A stretch of 22,776 nt of DNA, taken from the NCBI GenBank assembly GCA_900542945.1, contig UQPI01000034.1, positions 1 to 22,776 of the forward strand, given 5' to 3'. Made by a program: the position numbers and the translations under genes. This document shows positions 14,518 to 21,790 of the stretch, in pieces; the stretch's first letter is position 1, and each line of letters starts with the position of its first letter. Below the pieces are notes generated by a model, which worked only from the letters and a program-made list of their open reading frames with translations, searched no databases and had not been told where the DNA came from. The DNA comes from an uncultured Collinsella sp. (GTDB lineage: Bacteria; Actinomycetota; Coriobacteriia; Coriobacteriales; Coriobacteriaceae).

Positions 14518-15555
14518 ATGGGTAAGTACATCGTTAAACGTGTGCTTCAGTTCATCCCGGTGTTTTTGGGCGTCACGCTGATTCTGTTCGCCCTCCAGAA
14601 TATCGTGCCGGGAGATCCGATCAAGCTGATCGGTGGAGACAAGGCTCTGTCCCCCGAGGTGGAGCTTCAGCTTCGCGTTCGCTATCACCTGGTCCAGACG
14701 GACGAGGACGGCAACGCGATCCTTGACGAGAACGGCGACCCCGTTCAAACGTCGCTCGTGGACCGTTACTTGTATTACATGAACGGCCTGCTTCATGGCG
14801 ATCTGGGCAATTCGTACCAGCGCAAGCTGCCGGTTACGGAAATCTTTGCCCAGAAGTATCCGTATACGGTCAAACTTGCCGCGTGCGCCATCGTGCTCGA
14901 GGCAATCATGGGTATCGGTGCGGGTATCATTTCGGCAGTAAAGCGTTACTCCTTCTGGGATATTTTGGTAACGCTGACCACGTCGATCCTCGTTGCCGTT
15001 CCTGCCTTCTGGCTCGGTATGCTGCTGCAGCTGTTCTTTGGCGTCATCCTCAAGGACGCCACCGGCGGCGCTTTCTCCATGCCGATTTCGGGTGCCGGCG
15101 GTGCCAGCTCTCAGTATCAGGATTGGATGCACTATGTGCTTCCGACCATTACGCTGGCTTCGGTTTCGACCGCCTATGCTGCCCGCATCATGCGTTCGCA
15201 GCTGCTCGACGTCATGAACCAGGATTACATCCGCACGGCAAAGGCCAAGGGTCTCTCCAATCGCGCGATCATCATCAAGCATGCGCTTAAGAATGCACTC
15301 ATCCCCGTCGTTACCTATATTGGTGTCGACTTCGGCGGCATGCTTTCGGGCGCCATCCTGACCGAGACGGTCTTTAACTGGCCCGGCATCGGCTTCGAGG
15401 TCTACCGCGCCATTAGCATGCGCGACTGGCCCATCGTTATGGGCGGCGTTACGCTCATTGTTGTCGTCGTTATGGTGATCAACCTGCTCGTCGACATTAG
15501 CTATGCATTCCTCGACCCGCGCATCCGCCTTGGCGGTCCGTCGGATAAGGCCTAA
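14518..15555 (+). CDS. oppB: Oligopeptide ABC transporter permease OppB
   Basis: 345-aa inner-membrane permease of the BPD_transp_1 family. The N-terminal segment (YIVKRVLQFIPVFLGVTLIL) is the first transmembrane helix, followed by the conserved VPGDP motif. The cytoplasmic EAA loop that contacts the ATPases is YIRTAKAKGLSNRAIIIKHA, with further transmembrane helices on both sides. The extracytoplasmic loop includes a charged segment (TDEDGNAILDENGDPV), longer than in many OppB proteins. The ATG at 14518 follows AGGGGAG. The gene is separated from oppC by 14 nt, which holds the oppC ribosome-binding site. Confidence 0.95.
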   Translation: MGKYIVKRVLQFIPVFLGVTLILFALQNIVPGDPIKLIGGDKALSPEVELQLRVRYHLVQTDEDGNAILDENGDPVQTSLVDRYLYYMNGLLHGDLGNSYQRKLPVTEIFAQKYPYTVKLAACAIVLEAIMGIGAGIISAVKRYSFWDILVTLTTSILVAVPAFWLGMLLQLFFGVILKDATGGAFSMPISGAGGASSQYQDWMHYVLPTITLASVSTAYAARIMRSQLLDVMNQDYIRTAKAKGLSNRAIIIKHALKNALIPVVTYIGVDFGGMLSGAILTETVFNWPGIGFEVYRAISMRDWPIVMGGVTLIVVVVMVINLLVDISYAFLDPRIRLGGPSDKA

Positions 15556-15569
15556 GGGAGGTACGTCTC

Positions 15570-16505
15570 ATGCAGGAAACTGATTCTCAGTCTCAGGAGC
15601 AGGCTACCGCCACCAAGGCCGCATCTGCTCCCGCCAAGTCCCGCACGCTGTGGGGCGACGCTTTTAAGCGTCTTCGTAAGAACAAGCTCGCCGTTATCGG
15701 TGTCTGCTGGATCATCATCGTTGTTGTGGTCGCCCTGACCGCCGATCTGTGGGCTAAGCCCTGGCTCGGTTCGCCGACGGCTTCCGACTCGACTACCATG
15801 GCCGAGACTTCGCTGCTGGCTCCGTGTGCCGAGCACCCGTTTGGCACCGACTCTCTTGGTCGTGACATTCTCGTCCGTGTTATCTACGGTGCACGCGTTT
15901 CGCTTTCCGTCGGTATTATGGCCACCGCCATCTCCACGGTGATCGGTCTGGTCATGGGCGCCCTCGCCGGTTTCTATGGCGGCATCTGGGATACGATCAT
16001 CATGCGCTGTGCGGATATCTTCCTGGCGTTCCCGTACGTGCTGTTCGTTGTCGCCATGATCGCCGTTATCGGCCGTGGTCTTCAGAACGTCTTTATCGCC
16101 ATCGGTATTCTCGGTTGGCCTTCGATTGCGCGCGTCTTCCGCTCTGCAATCTTGACGGTCAAGGAAAACGACTATGTTGACGCTGCGCGTGCGATGGGTG
16201 CATCTGATGCTCGTATCGTCGTGCGTCACATCTTCCCGAACTCCGTTGCCTCCATCGTCGTCTACGCGACTATGAACATTGGTGGCGCCATTCTGACCGA
16301 GTCCGCTCTGTCCTTCCTTGGCATGGGCGTTATTCCGCCTACGCCTTCGTGGGGCTCCATGATTCAGGACGGTCAGCAGTATCTTCTGACCGCTCCCTGG
16401 ATGATGATCATGCCCGGTTTGGCAATTCTCTCGACGGTGCTCGCCTTCACCCTGCTGGGTGACGGTCTGCGCGACGCCCTCGACGTCAAGATGAAGGACG
16501 CATAA
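15570..16505 (+). CDS. oppC: Oligopeptide ABC transporter permease OppC
   Basis: 311-aa permease. A cytoplasmic N-terminus rich in Gln, Ala and Lys (residues 1-30) leads to the family-typical LWGDAFKRLRKNKLAVIG and the first transmembrane helix. HPFGTDSLGRDILVRVIYGARVSL (in part) is the OppC/DppC hallmark, and the EAA loop is YVDAARAMGASDARIVVRHI. ALSFLGMGVIPPTPSWG near the C-terminus is also characteristic. It pairs with OppB to form the membrane channel. The ATG at 15570 has AGGGAGG at 15555-15561. Only 2 nt separate its stop from oppD. Confidence 0.96.
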   Translation: MQETDSQSQEQATATKAASAPAKSRTLWGDAFKRLRKNKLAVIGVCWIIIVVVVALTADLWAKPWLGSPTASDSTTMAETSLLAPCAEHPFGTDSLGRDILVRVIYGARVSLSVGIMATAISTVIGLVMGALAGFYGGIWDTIIMRCADIFLAFPYVLFVVAMIAVIGRGLQNVFIAIGILGWPSIARVFRSAILTVKENDYVDAARAMGASDARIVVRHIFPNSVASIVVYATMNIGGAILTESALSFLGMGVIPPTPSWGSMIQDGQQYLLTAPWMMIMPGLAILSTVLAFTLLGDGLRDALDVKMKDA

Positions 16506-16507
16506 GG

Positions 16508-17599
16508 ATGAAGAAGAACAAGAACTATGTGGACCTGAAGGACCAGCCGGTTCCCGAGGGCCAGCATCTGCTCGAGGTCGATGACCTTAAGATGTATTTC
16601 CACACCGAGGATGGCGTTGTTCGCGCTGTCGATGGTGTGTCCTACACGCTCGATCGCGGTGAGACCCTGGGTGTCGTCGGTGAGTCCGGCTCTGGTAAGT
16701 CCGTGACCGCCATGACGATCATGGGCCTTATCTCTATGCCTCCGGGAAAGATTGAGGGCGGCGACGTTCGCTACCGCGGTCGTTCGATCCTCGAGATGAC
16801 CGAGGAAGAAATGCAGCATATTCGCGGCAACGATATCGCGATGATCTTCCAGGATCCTATGACCTCCCTGAACCCGGTCTATAAGATCGGCAAGCAGGTG
16901 GGCGAGGGTCTTCGCTTGCACCGTGGCTATTCCAAGCAGGAGGCGCTCAAGCGTGCCACCGAGCTTTTGGACCTCGTTGGCATTCCCGAGCCCGAGAAGC
17001 GTGTCAACGAGTACCCGCACCAGTTCTCCGGCGGTATGCGTCAGCGCGTCATGATCGCCATGGCCCTTGCCTGTGATCCCGATATTCTGATTGCCGACGA
17101 GCCCACGACTGCCCTGGACGTTACCATTCAGGCTCAGATTATTGAGCTTATGCAGGAAATGCAGGAGAAGAACGGCAACGCCATCATCATGATTACCCAT
17201 GACCTGGGCGTTGTCGCCGATATGGCCGACAAAATCATGGTTATGTACGCCGGCCGTCCTGTCGAGTTCGGTACTGCTGAGGAAATCTTCTACGAGAGCC
17301 GCCACCCCTACACCTGGGGCCTTATCCGCTCCATCCCGGAGCAGGCCATCGAAGAGAAGAAGCCTCTTACGCCGATTCACGGCAACCCGCCTTCGCTCAT
17401 GAACTTGCCTGAGGGCTGCGTGTTCTCGCCTCGTTGCCCCTATGCGACCGATAAGTGCCGCAAGCAGCGCCCCGAGCGCGTTGTCACCGAGTCTGGTCAC
17501 TACTCTGCGTGCCACTACTCTGGTGACCCCGAGTTCCTCAAGAACGCTCCTGAGACGTCCCGTACGCGCAAGGATTCCAAGAAGGGAGGCGAGGCGTAA
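16508..17599 (+). CDS. oppD: Oligopeptide ABC transporter ATP-binding protein OppD
   Basis: 363-aa ATPase. Walker A GESGSGKS is at 58-65, the Q-loop at IFQDPM (113-118), the signature FSGGMRQR at 173-180, Walker B ILIADEP at 193-199 and the switch His231. The C-terminal oligopeptide-transporter extension carries four cysteines (304, 310, 317 and 335, in GCVFSPRCPYATDKC and SACHY). Related Dpp/Opp ATPases have been reported to bind an Fe-S cluster with such cysteines. A lysine-rich tail follows. It works as a heterodimer with OppF to drive uptake. Its stop overlaps the oppF start by one base (TAATG). Confidence 0.96.
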   Translation: MKKNKNYVDLKDQPVPEGQHLLEVDDLKMYFHTEDGVVRAVDGVSYTLDRGETLGVVGESGSGKSVTAMTIMGLISMPPGKIEGGDVRYRGRSILEMTEEEMQHIRGNDIAMIFQDPMTSLNPVYKIGKQVGEGLRLHRGYSKQEALKRATELLDLVGIPEPEKRVNEYPHQFSGGMRQRVMIAMALACDPDILIADEPTTALDVTIQAQIIELMQEMQEKNGNAIIMITHDLGVVADMADKIMVMYAGRPVEFGTAEEIFYESRHPYTWGLIRSIPEQAIEEKKPLTPIHGNPPSLMNLPEGCVFSPRCPYATDKCRKQRPERVVTESGHYSACHYSGDPEFLKNAPETSRTRKDSKKGGEA

Positions 17600-18627
17600 T
17601 GGCAGATACCAACGAGCGTACTCCACTGCTGAAGGTCGAGCACCTCTCTAAGGAGTTTCCCGCTGAGTCCGGCATGTTCGCTAAGCGCTTCTCCAAGCGT
17701 GTCGTCTCTGCTGTGAACGACATTTCGTTCGAGATTTATCCTGGCGAGACCTTTGGTCTGGTTGGCGAGTCTGGTTGCGGTAAGTCCACCACGGGCCGCA
17801 CGATTATGCGCCTCACCAAGCCGACGGCCGGCAAAGTGTTCTTCCAGGGCAAAGACGTTGCCGAGATGAGCAAGCACGAGATCAAGGATATGCGTCGCGA
17901 GATGCAGTTCATCTTCCAGGATCCTTATGCTTCGCTGAATCCCCGCATGACGATTGGTGAGATCGTTTCCGAGCCCATGACCATTCATGGTGTGGGTACC
18001 AAAGAAGAGCGTATTGAGCGCGTCCGCGAGCTTCTCGACGTTGTCGGTCTGAACCCCGAGCACATCAACCGCTATCCGCACGAGTTCTCGGGCGGCCAGC
18101 GTCAGCGTGTCGGCATTGCCCGCGCATTTGCGCTTAAGCCCAAGCTGATTATCTGCGACGAGCCGGTTTCCGCTCTGGATGTGTCCATTCAGGCCCAGGT
18201 TCTGAACCTGCTCAAGGAACTCCAGGACAAGTTTGGTACGGCGTATCTGTTTATCGCCCACGACCTGTCCGTCGTGCAGCACATCTCCGATCGTGTCGCC
18301 GTTATGTATCTGGGTAAGATGGTCGAGGTTTCGGACTGGAAGACGCTCTACAGTGAGCCTCACCATCCGTACACGCAGTCGCTGCTGTCTGCCGTGCCGG
18401 TGCCCGATCCTGATATCCAGAAGACTCGTAAGCGCATCATCCTTGCCGGCGATCCGCCGTCGCCGCTGGATCCGCCGACCGGATGCCGTTTCCACACGCG
18501 CTGCCCGATCGCGCAGGGCATCTGCTCCGAGAAGCTTCCCGAGTTTAAGGAAGTTGCCCCGGGTCACTGCTGTGCGTGCCACTTCGCCGAGCCGTTCCCG
18601 ATCAAGGAATCGCACATCGACCTGTAG
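17599..18627 (+). CDS. oppF: Oligopeptide ABC transporter ATP-binding protein OppF
   Basis: 342-aa ATPase partner of OppD. Walker A GESGCGKS is at 56-63, the Q-loop at FQDPYASLNPR (106-116), the signature FSGGQRQR at 163-170, Walker B LIICDEP at 183-189 and the switch His221. The C-terminal extension has cysteines at 296, 302, 309, 324, 325 and 327, one pair more than OppD. The Q-loop ASLNPRMT and signature distinguish it as the OppF-type subunit. It is the last gene of the operon; its stop is 16 nt before the first 125-nt fold-back element. Confidence 0.96.
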   Translation: MADTNERTPLLKVEHLSKEFPAESGMFAKRFSKRVVSAVNDISFEIYPGETFGLVGESGCGKSTTGRTIMRLTKPTAGKVFFQGKDVAEMSKHEIKDMRREMQFIFQDPYASLNPRMTIGEIVSEPMTIHGVGTKEERIERVRELLDVVGLNPEHINRYPHEFSGGQRQRVGIARAFALKPKLIICDEPVSALDVSIQAQVLNLLKELQDKFGTAYLFIAHDLSVVQHISDRVAVMYLGKMVEVSDWKTLYSEPHHPYTQSLLSAVPVPDPDIQKTRKRIILAGDPPSPLDPPTGCRFHTRCPIAQGICSEKLPEFKEVAPGHCCACHFAEPFPIKESHIDL

Positions 18628-18643
18628 TCGGTTGTTCTCGTCC

Positions 18644-18768
18644 GGGCCCGCCCTGGAGTTGCCTTTCAGAACGTCCTCGGACATGTCGGAAGGCCTGCTG
18701 CGCGCTACGCGCTGCGGGGCTTCCTCCGTCCTGCGGAATGTTCTGAAAAGCAACTCCAGGGCGGGCCC
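18644..18768 (+). repeat. 125-nt fold-back element, copy 1
   Basis: Arms 18644-18672 and 18740-18768 pair at 28 of 29 positions. Inside the left arm lies the box GTCCTCGGACATG (18673-18685), before the right arm the box CTGCGGAATG (18731-18740), and between them a GGAAG/CTTCC stem (18688-18692 with 18720-18724) capped by GCGCG-CTA-CGCGC (18700-18712). Copy 2, read on the opposite strand, has the same boxes and apex and the same total length, but different outer arms. It lies 16 nt after the oppF stop, so it would be in the operon's 3' untranslated region. Possible identities are a bacterial interspersed palindromic repeat (comparable in size to ERIC elements), a MITE, or a structured RNA. Confidence 0.85.
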
Positions 18769-18832
18769 TGCGGTAACTCGGCAGGGGGGTGCGATTCCTC
18801 GATCGCTTACTTAATCTAATAGGAAATTGAGC

Positions 18833-18858
18833 GAGGCCGGAGCTTTAGCTCCGGCCTC
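18833..18858 (+). terminator. Strong hairpin downstream of opp operon, possible terminator
   Basis: A perfect 12-bp stem (GAGGCCGGAGCT at 18833-18844 with AGCTCCGGCCTC at 18847-18858) has a TT turn. No T-tract follows (CCCATATAAG), so termination is uncertain. Confidence 0.5.
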
Positions 18859-18868
18859 CCCATATAAG

Positions 18869-18887
18869 GGCTCGGCAAAGCCGAGCC
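18869..18887 (+). terminator. Second compact hairpin downstream of opp operon
   Basis: GGCTCGGC (18869-18876) pairs with GCCGAGCC (18880-18887) across an AAA loop. It is followed by ACTAAATTTTG, a weak T-run six bases away. This is the best remaining candidate for the end of the opp transcript. Confidence 0.5.
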
Positions 18888-18948
18888 ACTAAATTTTGTA
18901 TTAGCCCCAGAACATATTTGAGAACTGTGCCCGGAGTGCATACTCCTA

Positions 18949-19073
18949 GGGCCGGAATGAGGTTGCTTTACAACGCATTCCGCAGGGGGCGGCATTATTT
19001 TGTAGCGCGAAGCGCGGATCAAAATAATGTCGCATGCCCGAGGACGCGTTGGAAAGCAACCTCATTCCGGCCC
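18949..19073 (-). repeat. 125-nt fold-back element, copy 2 (opposite orientation to copy 1)
   Basis: Arms 18949-18976 and 19046-19073 pair at 27 of 28 positions. Read on the minus strand it carries GTCCTCGGGCATG (19045-19033) and CTGCGGAATG (18985-18976), matching the boxes of copy 1. A 13-bp AT-rich middle stem (18990-19002 with 19020-19032, one G-T pair) replaces the GC-rich one of copy 1, and the apex keeps CGCGCTTCGCGC. The outer arm differs from copy 1 at many positions, with matching changes on the other side. It ends 38 nt before the tRNA-Leu promoter palindrome. Confidence 0.85.
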
Positions 19074-19111
19074 GAACAGGTCAGTCTACCTGCGCATTTA
19101 CAAATTCGTAA

Positions 19112-19160
19112 ACTTTTTTGAAAAAAGTGCTTGCACAGTTCTCGAATCATAGGTTATTAT
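19112..19160 (+). promoter_or_regulatory. tRNA-Leu promoter with upstream A/T palindrome
   Basis: ACTTTTTTGAAAAAAGT (19112-19128) is a 17-nt inverted repeat around a central G. TTGCAC (-35, 19131-19136) follows after two bases, and TATTAT (-10, 19155-19160, 5 of 6 consensus) after an 18-nt spacer. The same palindrome at the same distance precedes the tRNA-Gly promoter. It probably acts like an UP element for a strong stable-RNA promoter. Confidence 0.75.
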
Positions 19161-19217
19161 CTTCCTCGTTGAACGCGCGGGTCCAACAAAACGAACTGCG
19201 AATCAACAACATAGCAT

Positions 19218-19307
19218 GTCGGAGTGGCGGAATTGGCAGACGCGCTAGCTTGAGGTGCTAGTGACCGCTTTTTGGTCATGCGGGTTCAAGTCCCGCCTCC
19301 GACACCA
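19218..19307 (+). tRNA. tRNA-Leu (anticodon GAG)
   Basis: Class II tRNA of 90 nt. The acceptor GTCGGAG pairs with CTCCGAC, CCA is encoded, and the anticodon arm CTAGC-TTGAGGT-GCTAG puts GAG at 19252-19254. A long variable arm (TGACC/GGTCA) and a T-arm GGGTTCAAGTCCC are present. It reads CUC/CUU codons. A terminator and then the phosphatase gene follow closely. Confidence 0.96.
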
Positions 19308-19318
19308 TCGCATTTGAG

Positions 19319-19340
19319 AAGCCTCTTCGGAGGCTTTTTT
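19319..19340 (+). terminator. Intrinsic terminator after tRNA-Leu
   Basis: AAGCCTC pairs with GAGGCTT around a TTCG tetraloop, followed by a T-run to 19340. It lies only 27 nt before the next start codon, so the downstream phosphatase gene depends on leakage or an unseen promoter. Confidence 0.88.
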
Positions 19341-19366
19341 GTTACCGATAGACGGTGAGGTCCACG

Positions 19367-21712
19367 ATGGAAACGCTTGAGCGCAACGAGTGGGCAGACG
19401 TTGCCCAACTGGTCGAGATCACGAGCGATGCTGTCATCATTTGTGAGCTCGACGGAACCATTCTGCATGTGAATAATCGCTTACTTGGTTTGATGTGCGA
19501 GGAACGCGCCGACGTCATCGGTGGAGATGTTAAAGACGTCCTGTATTCGTCCGCTTTTGAACGTGCGACGGAACATCGTCTACCATTTGAAACTGATGGC
19601 TCCGAGAACGAACTGATGCTCAAGCTGAGCGACGGATCCTTTATTCCCGTCTTGGTTCGCGCAGGTTCCGTTACGCCTCCGCGTATCTTTGGACGCCGCG
19701 CGCCGCGCGTCCTGGTGGCGCTTCACAGCATCGAAGAGCAGTATTCCCACGATCGTCAGCTCAAACGTGCACTATCGGAGCTTAGGGTGGCGAATAAACG
19801 CCTTTCGGGTACCCTTTCGGTCATTATGAGTACCGTGGGCTCCGATGAGCTCCCCAGCTTGCTCGATACCGTTTTGAATCAGCTCGTCGGAACGCTCGAT
19901 GCCTCTGGAGCTGCGATTTATTTTTCTGAGAGCGGCGGTTTTAAACTTCGCGGTGTTTCCAAGGAGCTGCATGACAGCTACCTGCCCGAGTTTTTGCCGT
20001 ATGGCGCTGGCATTCCGACGTATGTTCTTCGCGAGTCGCGTGCCTGTTGTCTGTCGATCCAGCAGGACCTTGAGGGCGACCGGGTTGCTTCGGGTATGTT
20101 CATGGATTTGGACAATCGTTCCAAGCACTTGCTGCGCATGCAGGATATGCCTCCGTATCGCAGCGAGATCTGTCTTCCCGTGTTTTACGGCACGCAGGTG
20201 CTCGGTATGTTGGAGGTCGGTTGGAAACGTCCACAGGCGCCACTTGCCTATGACCTTAACGTGCTCGAGGTCATCTGCGATTACCTGTCTATTCAGATGG
20301 TCGGCATGGCGTCGAGCTTACGTTCGCGCCGCACGGCAGAACTTGGTCGTTCGCTCAACGTGCTGCGCGATGAGCTTTTTACCTATCTTGATGATCCCGT
20401 CGTCGCTTCGCGCGCGGTATCGTCGGAAATTTGCGCTGTGCTCAACTGTCATTTTTGCCCCGTGGAGTATGATGCGGGTCTCGAAACCTATGTCATCGAT
20501 TTTGAGGGCGGCAGTCGCGTAGCGTTGCCGGGCGATCCGGAGTCGCTCTTCTTTTCTGTCACGACGCCGGCAGCGCGCCTGGGATCAGCTTCCGATGGGT
20601 TCGAGACGTCGGTGCTGGGCGGGACGAGCGCTGACGATCTCAAGCACGTGCGCCTAACGCGCGTGGATGAATCCACGCCTATGGGTGCATGGCTGAGAGC
20701 ACACGGCCTGCCGTGTCAGGGACTGTACGTCGACTCCGGTATCGAGGCGGGGCGCTATCGCTCGGAGACGGATGACAAGCGAAACAACGATGCGATCGTT
20801 CACGCTGATGTCGCCAAGGGACCGACGACGCGTTTTTTGCTGCTCCGCGATGGCAGCCAGGAGCCAATCGACGACCTTGAGTACGACTACATGGTGCATT
20901 TGGCCCACGATTTTGAGCTGATCTATGAGGGTGAGTCTCAAAAGCGCGAGGAGCGTCATATCGCTCAGACGCTTCAGATCGGCATGAGAAATTCGCTTGG
21001 TGACGTTCCGGGAATCGCCGCCGATTCGGTGTACCTATCGGCAACGAATTCGGCGCTGGTCGGCGGTGACTTCTATACGCTTGTTCGTCTTCCCGACGAT
21101 TGCGCCGTTATGATTTTGGGAGATGTGTCCGGCAAGGGAATCGAGGCGGCGTCGATGTCGGCGCTCGTCAAGACGGCGCTGACGGCCTATGCCTGGGAGG
21201 GTGCGGGGCCTGCTCGCATGGCTCGCTCGCTCAATAGTATGCTCATGGGCTTTTCGAGGGTCGAGACGTTTGTGACGGCGTTTATCGCCAAGATCGATCT
21301 TAAAGCGGGCCGAGCTACCTATTGCTCTGCGGGACATCCTCCCACTATGGTCATTCGGCCGTCGTCGACGCCGCTTGGTGGCGGCGAGACCTGCGGGGGA
21401 GAAGTGGAGCTCCTTGGGTGTCAATCGGGCGTGATCGGTGCCTTTGAGAGCATGGTGTACGAGACGGGCGTCTTTACGTTCGCTCCTGGTGACATGCTCT
21501 TTATGTATACCGACGGAACGATCGAAGCGCGCGATCGCTCTGGTGCTTTCTTTGGCGAACAGCGCCTTCGCGACCTTCTGCTCTCTGTCTCGGGTGAGGG
21601 CGTATCGGGCATTTGCGGCAAGGTCTTGGGCGAGCTTGACCGATTTACCGATTCGGCGCTGGACGATGACATTGCATTGGTGTCCCTTGAGTTTTTACGG
21701 GGTCGTTCATAG
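19367..21712 (+). CDS. PAS-GAF-PP2C (RsbU/SpoIIE-type) serine phosphatase
   Basis: 781-aa soluble sensor phosphatase. Order: PAS-like domain (about 10-120, with SDAVIICELDGTILHVNN), a short helical linker, a GAF-like domain (about 150-315, ending SEICLPVFYGTQVLGMLEVGW), an unassigned segment (about 320-540) and a C-terminal SpoIIE/PP2C domain. The latter has the metal-binding VGGDFY (about 565-570), GDVSGKG (about 585), SAGHPP, YTDGTIEARD (about 712) and DDDIALV (about 766). Such proteins dephosphorylate STAS anti-sigma antagonists in partner-switching stress pathways; the next gene encodes a STAS domain. No transmembrane helices are seen, so the signal is cytoplasmic. The ATG at 19367 is preferred, with GGTGAGG six bases upstream; a GTG at 19355 lies inside that site. 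Confidence 0.9.
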   Translation: METLERNEWADVAQLVEITSDAVIICELDGTILHVNNRLLGLMCEERADVIGGDVKDVLYSSAFERATEHRLPFETDGSENELMLKLSDGSFIPVLVRAGSVTPPRIFGRRAPRVLVALHSIEEQYSHDRQLKRALSELRVANKRLSGTLSVIMSTVGSDELPSLLDTVLNQLVGTLDASGAAIYFSESGGFKLRGVSKELHDSYLPEFLPYGAGIPTYVLRESRACCLSIQQDLEGDRVASGMFMDLDNRSKHLLRMQDMPPYRSEICLPVFYGTQVLGMLEVGWKRPQAPLAYDLNVLEVICDYLSIQMVGMASSLRSRRTAELGRSLNVLRDELFTYLDDPVVASRAVSSEICAVLNCHFCPVEYDAGLETYVIDFEGGSRVALPGDPESLFFSVTTPAARLGSASDGFETSVLGGTSADDLKHVRLTRVDESTPMGAWLRAHGLPCQGLYVDSGIEAGRYRSETDDKRNNDAIVHADVAKGPTTRFLLLRDGSQEPIDDLEYDYMVHLAHDFELIYEGESQKREERHIAQTLQIGMRNSLGDVPGIAADSVYLSATNSALVGGDFYTLVRLPDDCAVMILGDVSGKGIEAASMSALVKTALTAYAWEGAGPARMARSLNSMLMGFSRVETFVTAFIAKIDLKAGRATYCSAGHPPTMVIRPSSTPLGGGETCGGEVELLGCQSGVIGAFESMVYETGVFTFAPGDMLFMYTDGTIEARDRSGAFFGEQRLRDLLLSVSGEGVSGICGKVLGELDRFTDSALDDDIALVSLEFLRGRS

Positions 21713-21790
21713 ACGACGCTGGGCGGGTTGAATCCGCACGGTTGGGGAAATGAATGCATCGAGTGGGCTTTTTTGGGGAACCATGGTCGT

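Larger units (their letters stand above)
18628..19217 (+). other. 590-nt gene-free island rich in hairpins
   Basis: No coding sequence is supported here; short open frames run through palindromes and have no family character. The stretch holds two 125-nt fold-back elements (18644-18768 and 18949-19073), two compact hairpins (18833-18858 and 18869-18887), a small GGAGT/ACTCC stem near 18933-18946 and, at its right end, the tRNA-Leu promoter. Confidence 0.75.

Noticed and set aside
18233..18814. Open frame running from inside oppF through fold-back copy 1
   Set aside because: It is out of frame with oppF, Arg/Ser-rich, and simply crosses the palindrome; no start or domain evidence.
18644..19073. 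Integron attC sites or a CRISPR array
   Set aside because: There is no GTTRRRY/RYYYAAC core-site pair at the arm ends, no integrase, and only two copies in opposite orientation without regular spacers.
18644..19073. Insertion sequence or transposon with target duplications
   Set aside because: No transposase frame and no obvious direct repeats flanking either 125-nt element; a non-autonomous element remains possible but is not shown.
18918..19121. 67-codon open frame across fold-back copy 2
   Set aside because: It translates the inverted repeat itself and has no ribosome-binding site or protein similarity.
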